Source of the DNA: Sphingomonas beigongshangi
GTDB taxonomy: Bacteria; Pseudomonadota; Alphaproteobacteria; Sphingomonadales; Sphingomonadaceae
Direction of reading: 5' to 3'
DNA length: 64,000 bases
NCBI RefSeq assembly: GCF_016820445.1
Contig: NZ_JADHDT010000003.1
Coordinates: 186,001 to 250,000, forward strand
The number at the start of each line of letters is the position of its first letter. Position 1 is the stretch's first letter. The notes beneath the pieces are model-generated. The model made no database searches. It saw only the letters and a list, made by a program, of their open reading frames with translations, and was not told where the DNA came from. The translations under genes and the position numbers were made by a program. Below are positions 54,364 to 63,969 of the stretch, piece by piece.

Positions 54364-54810
54364 TCAAGGCCAAGCCCGACCGGATCGAGCCCGAGGCGCC
54401 ACTATTGCAATGCCCGGTGGCAGCTTCAGGATGAACGGCACGGTCGCAGGGGGCGGCAGATCGCCCGCCGTGACCGGCGTCTCCGGATCGTCGCCCGCCA
54501 CCGTCGGACCGGAATGGCGCGATCGCGTCAGCGGAACCTCGCTCGCATCCGTTCTCGCCAGATCGAGGAAACGTGGATCCCGCCGGAGCTCGGGGGCGGA
54601 AGCTTCCTCTTCCTCCTTCAGGCCGGAGAGTTGCATGGCGAGCCCCGCCGCAACTGCGCCACCCAGCCGAGCCGGGGTGACTTTCGCCTGGTCGCGCGCC
54701 CATTTCAATTGCTCCGACGTCGGCGTCGAAATGGCCGTACGCTGCGGCCCCCGCCCGGTGCATGCCGTCAGGCTCAGTGCCACACCCGTCGTCACCACCC
54801 GTCGCCGCAT
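54364..54810 (-). CDS. Small lipoprotein of unknown function
   Basis: A 148-aa putative lipoprotein. The signal [20 protein letters not shown] has a charged start, a hydrophobic core and a lipobox cysteine. The rest is a helix ([20 protein letters not shown]), an acidic patch ([15 protein letters not shown]) and a proline-rich tail. I do not recognise a family. The ATG at 54810 is favoured by AGGGGGCGGACG just upstream. It ends 26 bases before guaA and may be cotranscribed with it. Confidence 0.6.
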   Translation of the reverse strand: MRRRVVTTGVALSLTACTGRGPQRTAISTPTSEQLKWARDQAKVTPARLGGAVAAGLAMQLSGLKEEEEASAPELRRDPRFLDLARTDASEVPLTRSRHSGPTVAGDDPETPVTAGDLPPPATVPFILKLPPGIAIVAPRARSGRAWP

Positions 54811-54878
54811 CGTCCGCCCCCTACCCGCCATCCCGGTCATTAGAAAGGTTCAGACCTGACCGACCGATGAACACAACG

Positions 54879-54906
54879 AAAAGGGCGCGCCGTTGCCGAC
54901 GCGCCC
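54879..54906 (-). terminator. Intrinsic terminator after rplQ
   Basis: On the minus strand GGGCGCG pairs with CGCGCCC around ten bases, followed by TTTT. It lies 33 bases after the rplQ stop and ends the rpsM-rpsK-rpoA-rplQ unit. Confidence 0.85.
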
Positions 54907-54938
54907 CTTCAATGGCGGATGCTCCGGGAGGATGCCGG

Positions 54939-55361
54939 TCAGGCGGCCTCGTCGAAGTCCTCGTCGTTCATCACCGGGCCCGAATCCTGGCCCTTGGCGG
55001 AGACGTCGCGATCGACGAATTCGATGATCGCCATCGGCGAGGCATCGCTGGCGCGGATGCCGGCCTTGATGATGCGGGTGTAGCCGCCGTTGCGATCCGC
55101 GTAGCGGGTCGCGAGAACGTCAAACAGCTTCACCAGCTGCGCGTCGTCGAGCAGGCGGGCGTGCGCGAGACGACGGTTCGACAGACCGCCCTTCTTCGCC
55201 AGCGTAACCAGCTTCTCGACGTAAGGGCGCAGTTCCTTCGCCTTGGCGACGGTGGTGGTGATCTGCTCATGCTTGATGAGCGCGGCCGACATGTTGCGGA
55301 ACAGCGCAATACGATGGGCCGAGGTACGCTGCAGCTTACGGCCGCCGACGCGATGACGCAT
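54939..55361 (-). CDS. rplQ: 50S ribosomal protein L17
   Basis: A 140-aa ribosomal protein at the exit-tunnel region of the large subunit. It begins [20 protein letters not shown] and contains [20 protein letters not shown] and [20 protein letters not shown]. It is the last gene of the alpha operon. The spacer to rpoA upstream is unusually long (259 bases) and contains several hairpins. The ribosome site is AAGGAAATGAATC before the ATG. Confidence 0.99.
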   Translation of the reverse strand: MRHRVGGRKLQRTSAHRIALFRNMSAALIKHEQITTTVAKAKELRPYVEKLVTLAKKGGLSNRRLAHARLLDDAQLVKLFDVLATRYADRNGGYTRIIKAGIRASDASPMAIIEFVDRDVSAKGQDSGPVMNDEDFDEAA

Positions 55362-55620
55362 GATTCATTTCCTTCGTTCGTTAAGGGGCCGTGTCACGGA
55401 ACCCCAGACCAGGCGGTGTTATAAAAAGGTCACCACCCATTACCTTTTAGAAAATCCCAAAAGTCGCACACTTTCGCATGCGCTTTCAGTGGCCGGGTGG
55501 CGGTGCGGCAGAGCCGCACCGGTCACGTCGAACGGGATCGGGTTGCGACTGCGTCGCTCCCCGACCCGTCGGCCGGGTCTGGCCCGTCTCCGACGCAAGC
55601 AAGCTTGCGCCGGTGCAGGC
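55362..55620 (-). promoter_or_regulatory. Long structured rpoA-rplQ spacer
   Basis: Three stems lie in the transcript between rpoA and rplQ. CGCAAG/CTTGCG is at 55594-55609, directly after the rpoA stop. CGGTGCGG/CCGCACCG is at 55501-55521. AAAAGGT/ACCTTTT is at 55424-55448, in an AT-rich stretch. The last one, on the minus strand, is followed by T and TATAAC, so it could be a weak terminator or sit at an internal promoter. No gene is present. Confidence 0.5.
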
Positions 55621-56688
55621 TCAGCCCATGATTTCCTGCTCGAGCTTCTTGGCCATTTCCTCGATATTCTCGGGCGGCCAGCCCGGGATTTCCATACCGA
55701 GGCGCAGGCCCATGGACGAGAGTACTTCCTTGATCTCGTTCAGCGACTTGCGACCGAAGTTCGGCGTACGCAGCATCTCGGCCTCGGTCTTGCCGACCAG
55801 ATCGCCGATATAGATGATGTTGTCGTTCTTCAGACAGTTGGCCGAACGCACCGACAGTTCGAGCTCGTCGACCTTCTTGAGCAGGTAACGGTTGATCTGC
55901 TGCGTGTCGCCCGCGACCTCGCCACCCGTCGCCGGGACGGCGGCCTGGCCGACCGGAGCCGACGAACGCGTGATCGCCGAATCGTCGAAGTGCACGAACA
56001 GCGCCAGCTGGTCCTGCAGGATGCGGCCGGCATAGGCCACCGCGTCCTCGGGCGTGACGGTGCCGTCGGTCTCGATCGTCAGCGTCAGCTTGTCGTAATC
56101 GAGGTCCTGACCGACGCGGGTCGGGTCGACCTTGTACGACACCTGGCGCACCGGCGAGTAGAGCGCGTCGACCGGGATCAGGCCGATCGGCGCATCGGCC
56201 GGACGATTGGCGGTCGCCGGGACATAGCCCTTACCGATGTCGGCGGTCAGTTCCATGTTGAACGTCGCGCCTTCGTCGAGATGACAGATGACCAGCTCGG
56301 GGTTCATCACCTCAATATCGCCCGACACCGCGATGTCGCCCGCCTTCACCTCGGCCGGACCGGTGGCGGAAAGCTGGAGCCGCTTCGGGCCTTCGCCCTG
56401 CATGCGGATCGCGATCTGCTTGACGTTCAGGACGATGTCGGTGACGTCTTCGCGCACACCGGCCAGGCTGCTGAACTCGTGCAGCACGTTCTCGATCTTG
56501 ATCGAGGTGACCGCCGCGCCTTGCAGCGACGACAGCAGCACGCGACGCAGCGCGTTGCCGAGCGTCAGGCCGAACCCGCGCTCCAGCGGCTCGGCGATGA
56601 AGGTCGCCTTGCGCTTGCCGTCGCCGGACTTTTTCTCAAGGCCGTTGGGCTTCTTCAGTTCCTGCCAGTTCTTTGCATTGACAGACAA
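55621..56688 (-). CDS. rpoA: DNA-directed RNA polymerase subunit alpha
   Basis: Assembly and activator-contact subunit of RNA polymerase, 355 aa. The N-terminal domain has [20 protein letters not shown] and [20 protein letters not shown]. The C-terminal domain has [20 protein letters not shown] and the DNA- and activator-binding [20 protein letters not shown]. Upstream, in the 84-base gap from rpsK, an eight-pair hairpin (56708-56730) precedes AGGGGAC, the ribosome site. Confidence 0.99.
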   Translation of the reverse strand: MSVNAKNWQELKKPNGLEKKSGDGKRKATFIAEPLERGFGLTLGNALRRVLLSSLQGAAVTSIKIENVLHEFSSLAGVREDVTDIVLNVKQIAIRMQGEGPKRLQLSATGPAEVKAGDIAVSGDIEVMNPELVICHLDEGATFNMELTADIGKGYVPATANRPADAPIGLIPVDALYSPVRQVSYKVDPTRVGQDLDYDKLTLTIETDGTVTPEDAVAYAGRILQDQLALFVHFDDSAITRSSAPVGQAAVPATGGEVAGDTQQINRYLLKKVDELELSVRSANCLKNDNIIYIGDLVGKTEAEMLRTPNFGRKSLNEIKEVLSSMGLRLGMEIPGWPPENIEEMAKKLEQEIMG

Positions 56689-56772
56689 GCTGTGTCCCCT
56701 GGAGTTGGGCCGACGGGGGAAACGCCGGCCTGGTAAAAACGCGCGGTGCCGCTCGTCAGCGGCCGCGCAGCA

Positions 56773-57162
56773 TCAGACGCGACGACGCTTCGACGGACGG
56801 ACGCCGTTGTGCGGGATCGACGTCACGTCGCGGATCGACGTGATCTGGAAGCCGACCGCCTGCAGCGCGCGCAGCGCCGACTCGCGGCCCGAACCCGGAC
56901 CCTTCACCTCGACCTCGAGCGTGCGGACGCCGTGCTCGGCGGCCTTCTTGCCCGCGTCCTCGGCAGCGACCTGGGCCGCGTAAGGAGTCGACTTGCGGCT
57001 GCCCTTGAAGCCCATCATGCCGGCCGAAGACCAGCTGATCGCATTGCCCTGCGCATCGGTGATGGTGATCATGGTGTTGTTGAAGCTGGCGTTCACATGC
57101 GCGACGCCGGCGGTGATGTTCTTGCGCTCGCGACGGCGAAGGCGCTGCGGTTCACGTGCCAT
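56773..57162 (-). CDS. rpsK: 30S ribosomal protein S11
   Basis: A 129-aa small-subunit protein of the platform. It contains [40 protein letters not shown] and the C-terminal [18 protein letters not shown]. It lies 106 bases after rpsM, and an intrinsic terminator stands in between, so its expression may depend on read-through. Confidence 0.99.
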   Translation of the reverse strand: MAREPQRLRRRERKNITAGVAHVNASFNNTMITITDAQGNAISWSSAGMMGFKGSRKSTPYAAQVAAEDAGKKAAEHGVRTLEVEVKGPGSGRESALRALQAVGFQITSIRDVTSIPHNGVRPSKRRRV

Positions 57163-57243
57163 TGTTGGTAATCCTGACCAAAATCTCGTGGTACGGAGAT
57201 CGGGAGGCGCTCAGCCTCTTGCCTGCCTCCGGCGGAGAAGAAG

Positions 57244-57270
57244 AAAAAACGATCCCCCGGGATCGTTTTT
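57244..57270 (-). terminator. Intrinsic terminator between rpsM and rpsK
   Basis: Starting in the rpsM stop codon, the minus strand reads AAACGATCCC, a short loop, GGGATCG and TTTTTT. The stem of up to 12 pairs spans 57245-57256 with 57259-57270. A run of six T ends at 57244. This is a canonical intrinsic terminator inside an essential operon. Confidence 0.8.
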
Positions 57271-57637
57271 ACTTCTTCTTGCCCGCGATCGGCTTCGCCT
57301 TGCCCTTGCGGGTGCGCGCGTTGGTGTGCGTACGCTGACCGCGGACCGGCAGGCCCTTGCGATGACGCAGGCCGCGATAGCAGGCGAGGTCCATCAGGCG
57401 CTTGATGTTCATCGCGGTCTCGCGACGAAGATCACCCTCCACCGTGTGGTCGGCGTCGATCGTCTCGCGGATCTGCAGCACTTCCTGGTCCGTCAGGTCC
57501 TGGATGCGACGCTCGGCGGCGATGTTCAGCTTACCGGTGATCTCCTTGGCCTTGGCCGGGCCAATGCCGTGGATGTACGTCAGCGCGATCACCACGCGCT
57601 TGTTGGTCGGGAGATTGACACCCGCGATACGTGCCAT
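57269..57637 (-). CDS. rpsM: 30S ribosomal protein S13
   Basis: A 122-aa small-subunit head protein that contacts the large subunit. It reads [40 protein letters not shown] and [20 protein letters not shown]. It is the first gene of a transcription unit with its own promoter (57788-57816), although in most bacteria it follows secY-adk directly. AGGAGAAACGTTTC precedes the ATG. Confidence 0.99.
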   Translation of the reverse strand: MARIAGVNLPTNKRVVIALTYIHGIGPAKAKEITGKLNIAAERRIQDLTDQEVLQIRETIDADHTVEGDLRRETAMNIKRLMDLACYRGLRHRKGLPVRGQRTHTNARTRKGKAKPIAGKKK

Positions 57638-57787
57638 GAAACGTTTCTCCTAGCTCCACAGGGGCCGGCATGGCTAGCCACGACCCCCATCTCGTCGCAT
57701 CTTCCGCACAGACACCGACCCCTTGTACGCATGAGCGCGGCGAGCGCAAACAAGCGCCGCCGGGAACCGGTGTTTCGGAAGCGATGG

Positions 57788-57816
57788 CTGTTAAGCGGCC
57801 GGTAACGTCATGTCAA
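57788..57816 (-). promoter_or_regulatory. Predicted promoter of the rpsM-rpsK-rpoA-rplQ unit
   Basis: On the minus strand TTGACA (57816-57811) and TAACAG (57793-57788) are separated by 17 bases. The -35 box is perfect; the -10 box is weaker. The leader to rpsM would be about 145 nt, enough for an S4-type translational control site, though I did not fold one. Confidence 0.5.
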
Positions 57817-57887
57817 GCGATCGGTTCCCCTCGTCGACGCCGGCGGCGCGGGCCCCTGACGGGCCGCCGCGCGCCGGCACCCTCGCG

Positions 57888-58688
57888 CTATTGGCGATAG
57901 GCGACGAACTGCGTTTTCGTCCCTGCCTTTCGATCCTCGGTGACGACGGTCATGGTCTTGCCGTCCGGCGCCACCGTCATCGTATAGACGGACACAACCT
58001 TGCCGCCGCGCAGGTCGGTTTCCTCGATCGTCCGGGCGCCGACACGGCGCACCTTGACGACGGTGCCGGCCGGATCGCCGACGATCGGCGCGGCAGGCCC
58101 ACCAAATTTTGCGGTATAGGTCTCGCCGCTGGGCTGCGAGAAGGCGAGCGCGCCGCCCGCGTCCTTGAACGTCATGTACAGGCTCGAGTCGCTCACCTGC
58201 TTGATCTCGGCCCGCTGCCAGCTGCCCGATACGGCGTGCGCACCCGCCGGCGCGGTTCCGATCCGCGTTTCGGTCGATGTGCCAGACTGTTCGATGCCCT
58301 TGGCATTGTCGGTCGACCGCCATGAGGTAGTGAGCGTCTTGCCGTCGGCGGACACGGTGTCGGTGCTGGTCGAGACGGTCGTGCCGCCGCGCGCATAGGT
58401 ATAGGCGACGGTCAGCGGATCGACGATCCTGACCGTGAGGTGATCCCAATAATCGTGACCGGCGACCGCCTGCGCGCTCCCGTCCGCCTTGACGGCGATC
58501 GGCGGGGTACAGCTCGCGCAGGTGTAGTGCCCGTCCTTGATCGCGAAGATATCGGGCTTGGTCGGGAGCTTGGCGGACGCGACGTCGCCCTTCCAGGTGC
58601 CGGTGATCGATGGGGATGTCTGGGCGGCGACGGGTGCTGCGAAGGTGATCGCCGCGATGGCGGCCAGGCGATAGGCGGAGCTGGGCAT
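57888..58688 (-). CDS. Exported protein of unknown function
   Basis: A 266-aa secreted protein. The signal peptide is MPSSAYRLAAIAAITFAAPVAAQ. The mature part is rich in Thr, Ser and Gly with alternating beta strands: ITGTWKGDVASAKLPTKPDI, LTVAYTYARGGTTVSTSTDT, VSVYTMTVAPDGKTMTVVTE. A CASC pair (YTCASCTPP) near residue 57 may form a disulfide. It looks like a small lipocalin-like or beta-sandwich periplasmic protein; I do not recognise the family. It sits inside the block that separates rpsM from adk. Confidence 0.75.
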   Translation of the reverse strand: MPSSAYRLAAIAAITFAAPVAAQTSPSITGTWKGDVASAKLPTKPDIFAIKDGHYTCASCTPPIAVKADGSAQAVAGHDYWDHLTVRIVDPLTVAYTYARGGTTVSTSTDTVSADGKTLTTSWRSTDNAKGIEQSGTSTETRIGTAPAGAHAVSGSWQRAEIKQVSDSSLYMTFKDAGGALAFSQPSGETYTAKFGGPAAPIVGDPAGTVVKVRRVGARTIEETDLRGGKVVSVYTMTVAPDGKTMTVVTEDRKAGTKTQFVAYRQ

Positions 58689-58736
58689 CGAAGTTCCTTC
58701 GGGTCGAGAGGGAACGCGCTACTCGGTCCGAAAGGA

Positions 58737-59000
58737 CTATCCCCGCTGCGTATCGGGGTCAACCAATTCCGATACGGCCCTTTTTCGCGCAAGTGCCAGC
58801 CACCAGCGGCGCAGCGCGATCGCGGTCCACAACAGTTCGACGGCGCCGAACGGCCACGCGCCCTGCAGAAAGCCGTAAGCCGACGACAGCAGACAGCCGA
58901 GCGCGAAGCCGAGTGTCCACCACGGCGACCGCGCTTCCATCATATAGCACAGAAGCATGAACAGGATGGCGAACAGGCCGAACAGCGACAGCGGATCCAT
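58737..59000 (-). CDS. Small membrane protein, 87 aa
   Basis: A short protein with three hydrophobic segments: LFGLFAILFMLLCYMME, WTLGFALGCLLSSAYGFLQG and FGAVELLWTAIALRRWWLAL. The MLLCYMMEARSPWWTLGFA stretch is typical of small, often YgaP-like or SMR-sized bacterial membrane proteins of unknown role. The C terminus is charged and cytoplasmic. The start is ATG at 59000. Confidence 0.7.
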   Translation of the reverse strand: MDPLSLFGLFAILFMLLCYMMEARSPWWTLGFALGCLLSSAYGFLQGAWPFGAVELLWTAIALRRWWLALARKRAVSELVDPDTQRG

Positions 59001-59116
59001 GCCGACCGACGTGGCCGCTCGCTACCAGCCGCGCAAGGCCGGCGACCTATGTCGCCGTTAACCCAATGTTAGCCGTCCCGGAGACACTCGGGTCGGACCG
59101 CCAGAGGAGTAGTTCC

Positions 59117-59263
59117 ATGCCGCTCGCGCACCGCATCAGCGATCACATCGCCGCCCGAGTCGGCACGCCGCACCCGGCCCCTGCCGGGCCATGGATCGCG
59201 CCCGCCATCGCCGATCTCCTCGCCAGGATCGAGGCGGCGCTGCGCACCGGCACGCGAGGCTGA
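59117..59263 (+). CDS. Possible small protein, 48 aa
   Basis: A short frame with a good ribosome site (GAGGAGTAGTTCC) before ATG 59117. The peptide MPLAHRISDHIAARVGTPHP is followed by a helical end (IADLLARIEAALRTGTRG). I do not recognise it. The ribosome site and isolated position between minus-strand genes are the support; length is too short for confidence. Confidence 0.4.
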   Translation: MPLAHRISDHIAARVGTPHPAPAGPWIAPAIADLLARIEAALRTGTRG

Positions 59264-59269
59264 CGGCGC

Positions 59270-59470
59270 TCAGGCGATCGGGATGGCGCCGGGTGCCGTG
59301 AAGGCCATGACGAGCAGCATCACCGCCAGACCGGCGGACAAGCCGCACAGGGTATAGCCGACATATTCGAGGACCGGCGGATTTGCCCGACCGGAGCGGC
59401 GGTTGCGCTCGGCTCCCTGCAACACGAAACTGGCCAACATTCCATAGGTGAATACGAACGCCCCGAGCAT
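59270..59470 (-). CDS. Small membrane protein, 66 aa
   Basis: Two hydrophobic segments (MLGAFVFTYGMLASFVLQGA and LEYVGYTLCGLSAGLAVMLL) flank a basic loop (ERNRRSGRANPP). ATG 59470 follows GAGGGAGC. Function unknown; it may be associated with the kinase gene upstream in the same direction, 134 bases away. Confidence 0.6.
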   Translation of the reverse strand: MLGAFVFTYGMLASFVLQGAERNRRSGRANPPVLEYVGYTLCGLSAGLAVMLLVMAFTAPGAIPIA

Positions 59471-59604
59471 GATGCTCCCTCTCGCCGCCAAACGGTCCAA
59501 GCCCCCGCGGCCCCCCGGCCGCACGCAGCGCCAAACCTAAGCTTTGGTCCGCTGACAAATGGTTAACTGCCAGTCGCCCGAAAAATGCGACCAATGCCGA
59601 CAGA

Positions 59605-60957
59605 TCAGGTCGGCAGCACGATGCGGGCGATGAGCCCCGGGGCGTTGTCCGCCAGTTCGAACCGCCCGTCGTGGAGCCTGGCCACCGCCTCGATCAGCGC
59701 CATCCCAAGCCCCGCGCCCGGCGTGGTGCGGGCCGCATCGAGCCGACCGAAGCGCTTGAGCGCCTGCGCACGATCGGTTTCCGGAATGCCATGGCCGCGG
59801 TCTTCGACCTGGATAGCGATCGCGCCCGCTACCGTCGTCAGGCGCAGGACCAGCATTCTCCCCGTCGCGGCGTGCTTCAGGGCATTGTCGATGAGATTGC
59901 TGATCGCCTGGCTGAGCAATTCCCGATGCAGCGGCATCGCAGGCGGCTCGGCGTCGATCGCGACGGAGAAGACGAACCCCGCCTCCTCGGCGACCGGCTC
60001 GTACAATTCGCCGATCTCCTCGACGAGCTCGGCGGGCTCGACGAGCGTGAAGCGGTCGCGCGACACCGCCTCGGACCGGCTGATCTCGATGACCATCGTC
60101 AGCATGCGCATGACCAGATCGGTTTCGACCAGCAGCCCGCCGAGCGCCGCCTCCCGCGCCGCGGGATCCGCGATCAGCACCGCCTGTTCCGTCTTGGTCC
60201 TCAGGCGGGCGAGCGGCGACCGGAGATCGTGCGCCAGGCTGTCCGTGACGACGCGCAGCTCGACCATCAGCCGCTCCACCTTGCCCAGCATGCGGTTGAG
60301 CTGCTCCGCCAGGCGATCGAACCCGTCGCCATGCCCCCCGTCCATCGGCACGCGCCGCGACAGATCGCCCTCGCCCGCCGCCTCGACGACCGCGGCGATC
60401 CGTTCCAGCCTGCGTCCGACGTAACGCGCCAGAACGAGCCCGGCGAGAACGCCCAGCATCAGCGACAGGATGACCGCGACCGCCAATGCCCCCTCGATCG
60501 CCCGCTGCTCCGCCTGCACGAGGTCGAGACTGCGTCCGACGAGCAGCCAATGGTCTCCGATGGGATGCAGCGCATAGCCGACGTCGGTGGTGGTCTTCGA
60601 GCCGTCGATATCGGACATGCGAAAGGTCGCGGCGACGAGCGGGATCGTTACCCTTGCCGGTCCGAAGCCGCTGACGCGGTAGCCCCGACGATCGAGCACC
60701 GCCAGGACCAGCGAAGTGTCGCCGGGTGCGCGGCCTTCCCCGATCGCCTCGCGGACCGCGGCCATGCCGCCGGTGTGGAACAGCGCCCGCATCGCGTCGG
60801 ACTTCTCGATCGTCTCGCGCCGTACCGTGCTGATCGCCGCGGCGCTGGTCTGCTTCCAGACGAAGCCGACGAGGACGAGGTTGGAGACGAGCGCGAGCGC
60901 GATCGACAGCAGCGCGATGCGCGCGGTGACCGACAGGCGAAGGGCGCGCAGGACGAT
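59605..60957 (-). CDS. Sensor histidine kinase of a two-component system
   Basis: Membrane histidine kinase of about 450 aa. The first membrane segment is VTARIALLSIALALVSNLVL, then a periplasmic sensor region of about 120 residues, and a second segment (VAVILSLMLGVLAGLVLARY). A HAMP linker is followed by VTDSLAHDLRSPLARLRTKT with the phospho-histidine. The ATP-binding N box is SNLIDNALKHAATG and the G boxes VEDRGHGIPE and GAGLGMALIEAVARLHDG. It follows the response regulator gene. No ATG, GTG or TTG lies at the expected start: GGAAGGGAG precedes an ATC at 60957, used here as the putative start, while TTG 61083 would overlap the regulator by 107 bases. Confidence 0.85.
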   Translation of the reverse strand: MVLRALRLSVTARIALLSIALALVSNLVLVGFVWKQTSAAAISTVRRETIEKSDAMRALFHTGGMAAVREAIGEGRAPGDTSLVLAVLDRRGYRVSGFGPARVTIPLVAATFRMSDIDGSKTTTDVGYALHPIGDHWLLVGRSLDLVQAEQRAIEGALAVAVILSLMLGVLAGLVLARYVGRRLERIAAVVEAAGEGDLSRRVPMDGGHGDGFDRLAEQLNRMLGKVERLMVELRVVTDSLAHDLRSPLARLRTKTEQAVLIADPAAREAALGGLLVETDLVMRMLTMVIEISRSEAVSRDRFTLVEPAELVEEIGELYEPVAEEAGFVFSVAIDAEPPAMPLHRELLSQAISNLIDNALKHAATGRMLVLRLTTVAGAIAIQVEDRGHGIPETDRAQALKRFGRLDAARTTPGAGLGMALIEAVARLHDGRFELADNAPGLIARIVLPT

Positions 60958-60976
60958 GAGCTCCCTTCCGCCCGGC

Positions 60977-61666
60977 TCAATCCACGGCGAGGCGATAGCC
61001 CGCGCCGCGCACGGTGTGGAGGATCGGCACGCCGAAGCCGTCCTCCAGCTTGCGGCGAAGGCGCCCGATATGGACGTCGACAACGTTCGAACCCGGATCG
61101 AAATGATAGTTCCAGATCTTCTCGAGCATCATCGTGCGCGTCACCACCTGGCCGGCATGGCGAGCAAGGAACTCGAGCAGATTGAATTCGCGCGCGCCGA
61201 GCGGAATGGTCCGCCCCGCCCGCGTGACGTGACGCGCGAGCAGGTCGATCTCCAGATCGCCAACCGCCAGCTTGGTCTTGGTCGGTTCGCTCGCGGCGCG
61301 ATCCGTCCGACGCACCAGCGCCTCGATCCGCGCGGACAGTTCGGCGAACGAGAAGGGCTTGCACAGATAGTCGTCCGCCCCGGCCTTGAGCCCGTCGACG
61401 CGATCATCCACCGCCGCGAGCGCGGACAGCACCAAGACCGGCGTCGCGATGCCCGCGGCACGGATCGCGCTGACCATCTGCAGGCCGTCCAGGCCCGGCA
61501 GCATGCGGTCGGCGATGATCAGGTCGAATATGCCCTCGCTCGCCAGGAACAGGCCGTCACGCCCGTCCTTCGCCGCCTCCACGGCATAGCCGGCCTCCGA
61601 CAGCCCCTTGGTCAGATAGGCAGCGGTCGAGCTGTCGTCCTCGACAATCAGGATCTTCCGGGTCAC
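60977..61666 (-). CDS. OmpR/PhoB-family response regulator
   Basis: A 229-aa transcription factor activated by the kinase encoded just downstream. The receiver domain has KILIVEDDSS, the phospho-acceptor aspartate in DLIIADRMLPGLDG and the conserved lysine in DDYLCKPFSF. The winged-helix output domain has IPLGAREFNLLEFLARHAGQ, NVVDVHIGRLRRKL and the final RGAGYRLAVD. The GTG start at 61666 puts VTRKILIVEDD at the usual position. A direct-repeat site at 61818-61834 lies upstream and may be its own target. Confidence 0.92.
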   Translation of the reverse strand: MTRKILIVEDDSSTAAYLTKGLSEAGYAVEAAKDGRDGLFLASEGIFDLIIADRMLPGLDGLQMVSAIRAAGIATPVLVLSALAAVDDRVDGLKAGADDYLCKPFSFAELSARIEALVRRTDRAASEPTKTKLAVGDLEIDLLARHVTRAGRTIPLGAREFNLLEFLARHAGQVVTRTMMLEKIWNYHFDPGSNVVDVHIGRLRRKLEDGFGVPILHTVRGAGYRLAVD

Positions 61667-61817
61667 GCGCGCTTCGTCCTCGTCGATCTCCGTTTGACGG
61701 GAAAGGCCGGCGGAAAGCAACCTCTCCGCCGGCCTCCAACGATACCCCCGGGAGTGTCGGGTACCGATCCTGCCAAATCGTTGATTGCCGTTCTAGGCTT
61801 AGCTGATCGCCGCGATC

Positions 61818-61834
61818 ATGAAATCAGTATGAAA
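61818..61834. promoter_or_regulatory. Direct repeat, possible response-regulator box
   Basis: ATGAAA at 61818-61823 and again at 61829-61834 have an 11-base period, the spacing used by OmpR/PhoB-type dimers. The site is about 150 bases upstream of the regulator start in the spacer after adk. Confidence 0.4.
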
Positions 61835-61916
61835 GATTCGTCATGTGACACGACAACGGGCGCCGCATCGCTGCGACACCCGTCGTCGACGCCCGTGGCG
61901 CCCGGCCGATGACCGC

Positions 61917-62567
61917 TTATCCGCGGCCGTCGAGGATCGCGTCGATCGACTGTGCGACGTGCTCGATGTCGGCCATGCCGTCGACGCGGTGCACCAGCCC
62001 GCGCACCTGGTAGATCGGCAGGATCGGCGCGGTCTTGGCGCGATACTCCTGCATCCGCGTACGGACCGTCTCCGCATTGTCGTCGGGCCGCCGCTTGAAT
62101 TCGGTGGAGCCGCAGACGTCGCAGACGCCCGGCACCTTCGGCAGCTTGAAGCGGTCATGGTATCCGGTGCCGCAGCGGGCGCAGGTGTAACGTCCCTCGA
62201 CGCGCTCGATCAGCGCGGCCTCGTCGACCTCGAGCTCGATGACGAAGTCGAGCGTCTGGTCGCGGGCCTCAAGCAGGCCGTCGAGCGCCTCGGCCTGCGC
62301 GGCGGTACGGGGATAGCCGTCGAAGATCGCTCCGCCACCGATACCCTGGTCGAGGCGTTCGCCGATCAGCGCCGAGACGATGTCGTCGGAGACAAGCTGC
62401 CCGGCATCCATCACGGCCTTTGCCTGCAGCCCGACGGGCGATCCCGCCTTGACCGCGGCGCGCAGCATGTCGCCGGTGGAAAGCTGGACCATGCCGCGCG
62501 TCGTCATCAGCCGCTGCGCCTGGGTGCCCTTGCCCGCCCCCGGCGGCCCGAGAAGGATGATGTTCAC
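61917..62567 (-). CDS. adk: Adenylate kinase
   Basis: Interconverts AMP, ADP and ATP; 216 aa, long-lid form. The P-loop is LLGPPGAGKGTQAQRL. The AMP-binding region has LSTGDMLRAAVKAGSPVG. The lid carries four cysteines (YTCARCGTGYHD and VCDVCGSTEF), so it binds a structural metal such as zinc. It follows secY after 37 bases, the usual order, but rpsM does not follow: a 4.3-kb block intervenes. Confidence 0.98.
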   Translation of the reverse strand: MNIILLGPPGAGKGTQAQRLMTTRGMVQLSTGDMLRAAVKAGSPVGLQAKAVMDAGQLVSDDIVSALIGERLDQGIGGGAIFDGYPRTAAQAEALDGLLEARDQTLDFVIELEVDEAALIERVEGRYTCARCGTGYHDRFKLPKVPGVCDVCGSTEFKRRPDDNAETVRTRMQEYRAKTAPILPIYQVRGLVHRVDGMADIEHVAQSIDAILDGRG

Positions 62568-62604
62568 GCGCGTCTTCCCCTTTCAAACCGTGTGACGGCG
62601 CCGA

Positions 62605-63969
<1,365 letters not shown>

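Noticed and set aside
54338..54763. N-terminal extension of guaA to 660 residues
   Set aside because: GMP synthases start near [15 protein letters not shown]; the added part overlaps the upstream lipoprotein gene in another frame and resembles noncoding translation.
53156..54859. 567-codon plus-strand frame across guaA
   Set aside because: Antisense to guaA with composition typical of mirror frames.
61858..61903. GGGCGCC/GGCGCCC stem after adk as terminator
   Set aside because: The stem is real but the loop is 32 bases and no T-run follows, so it is not a convincing terminator.
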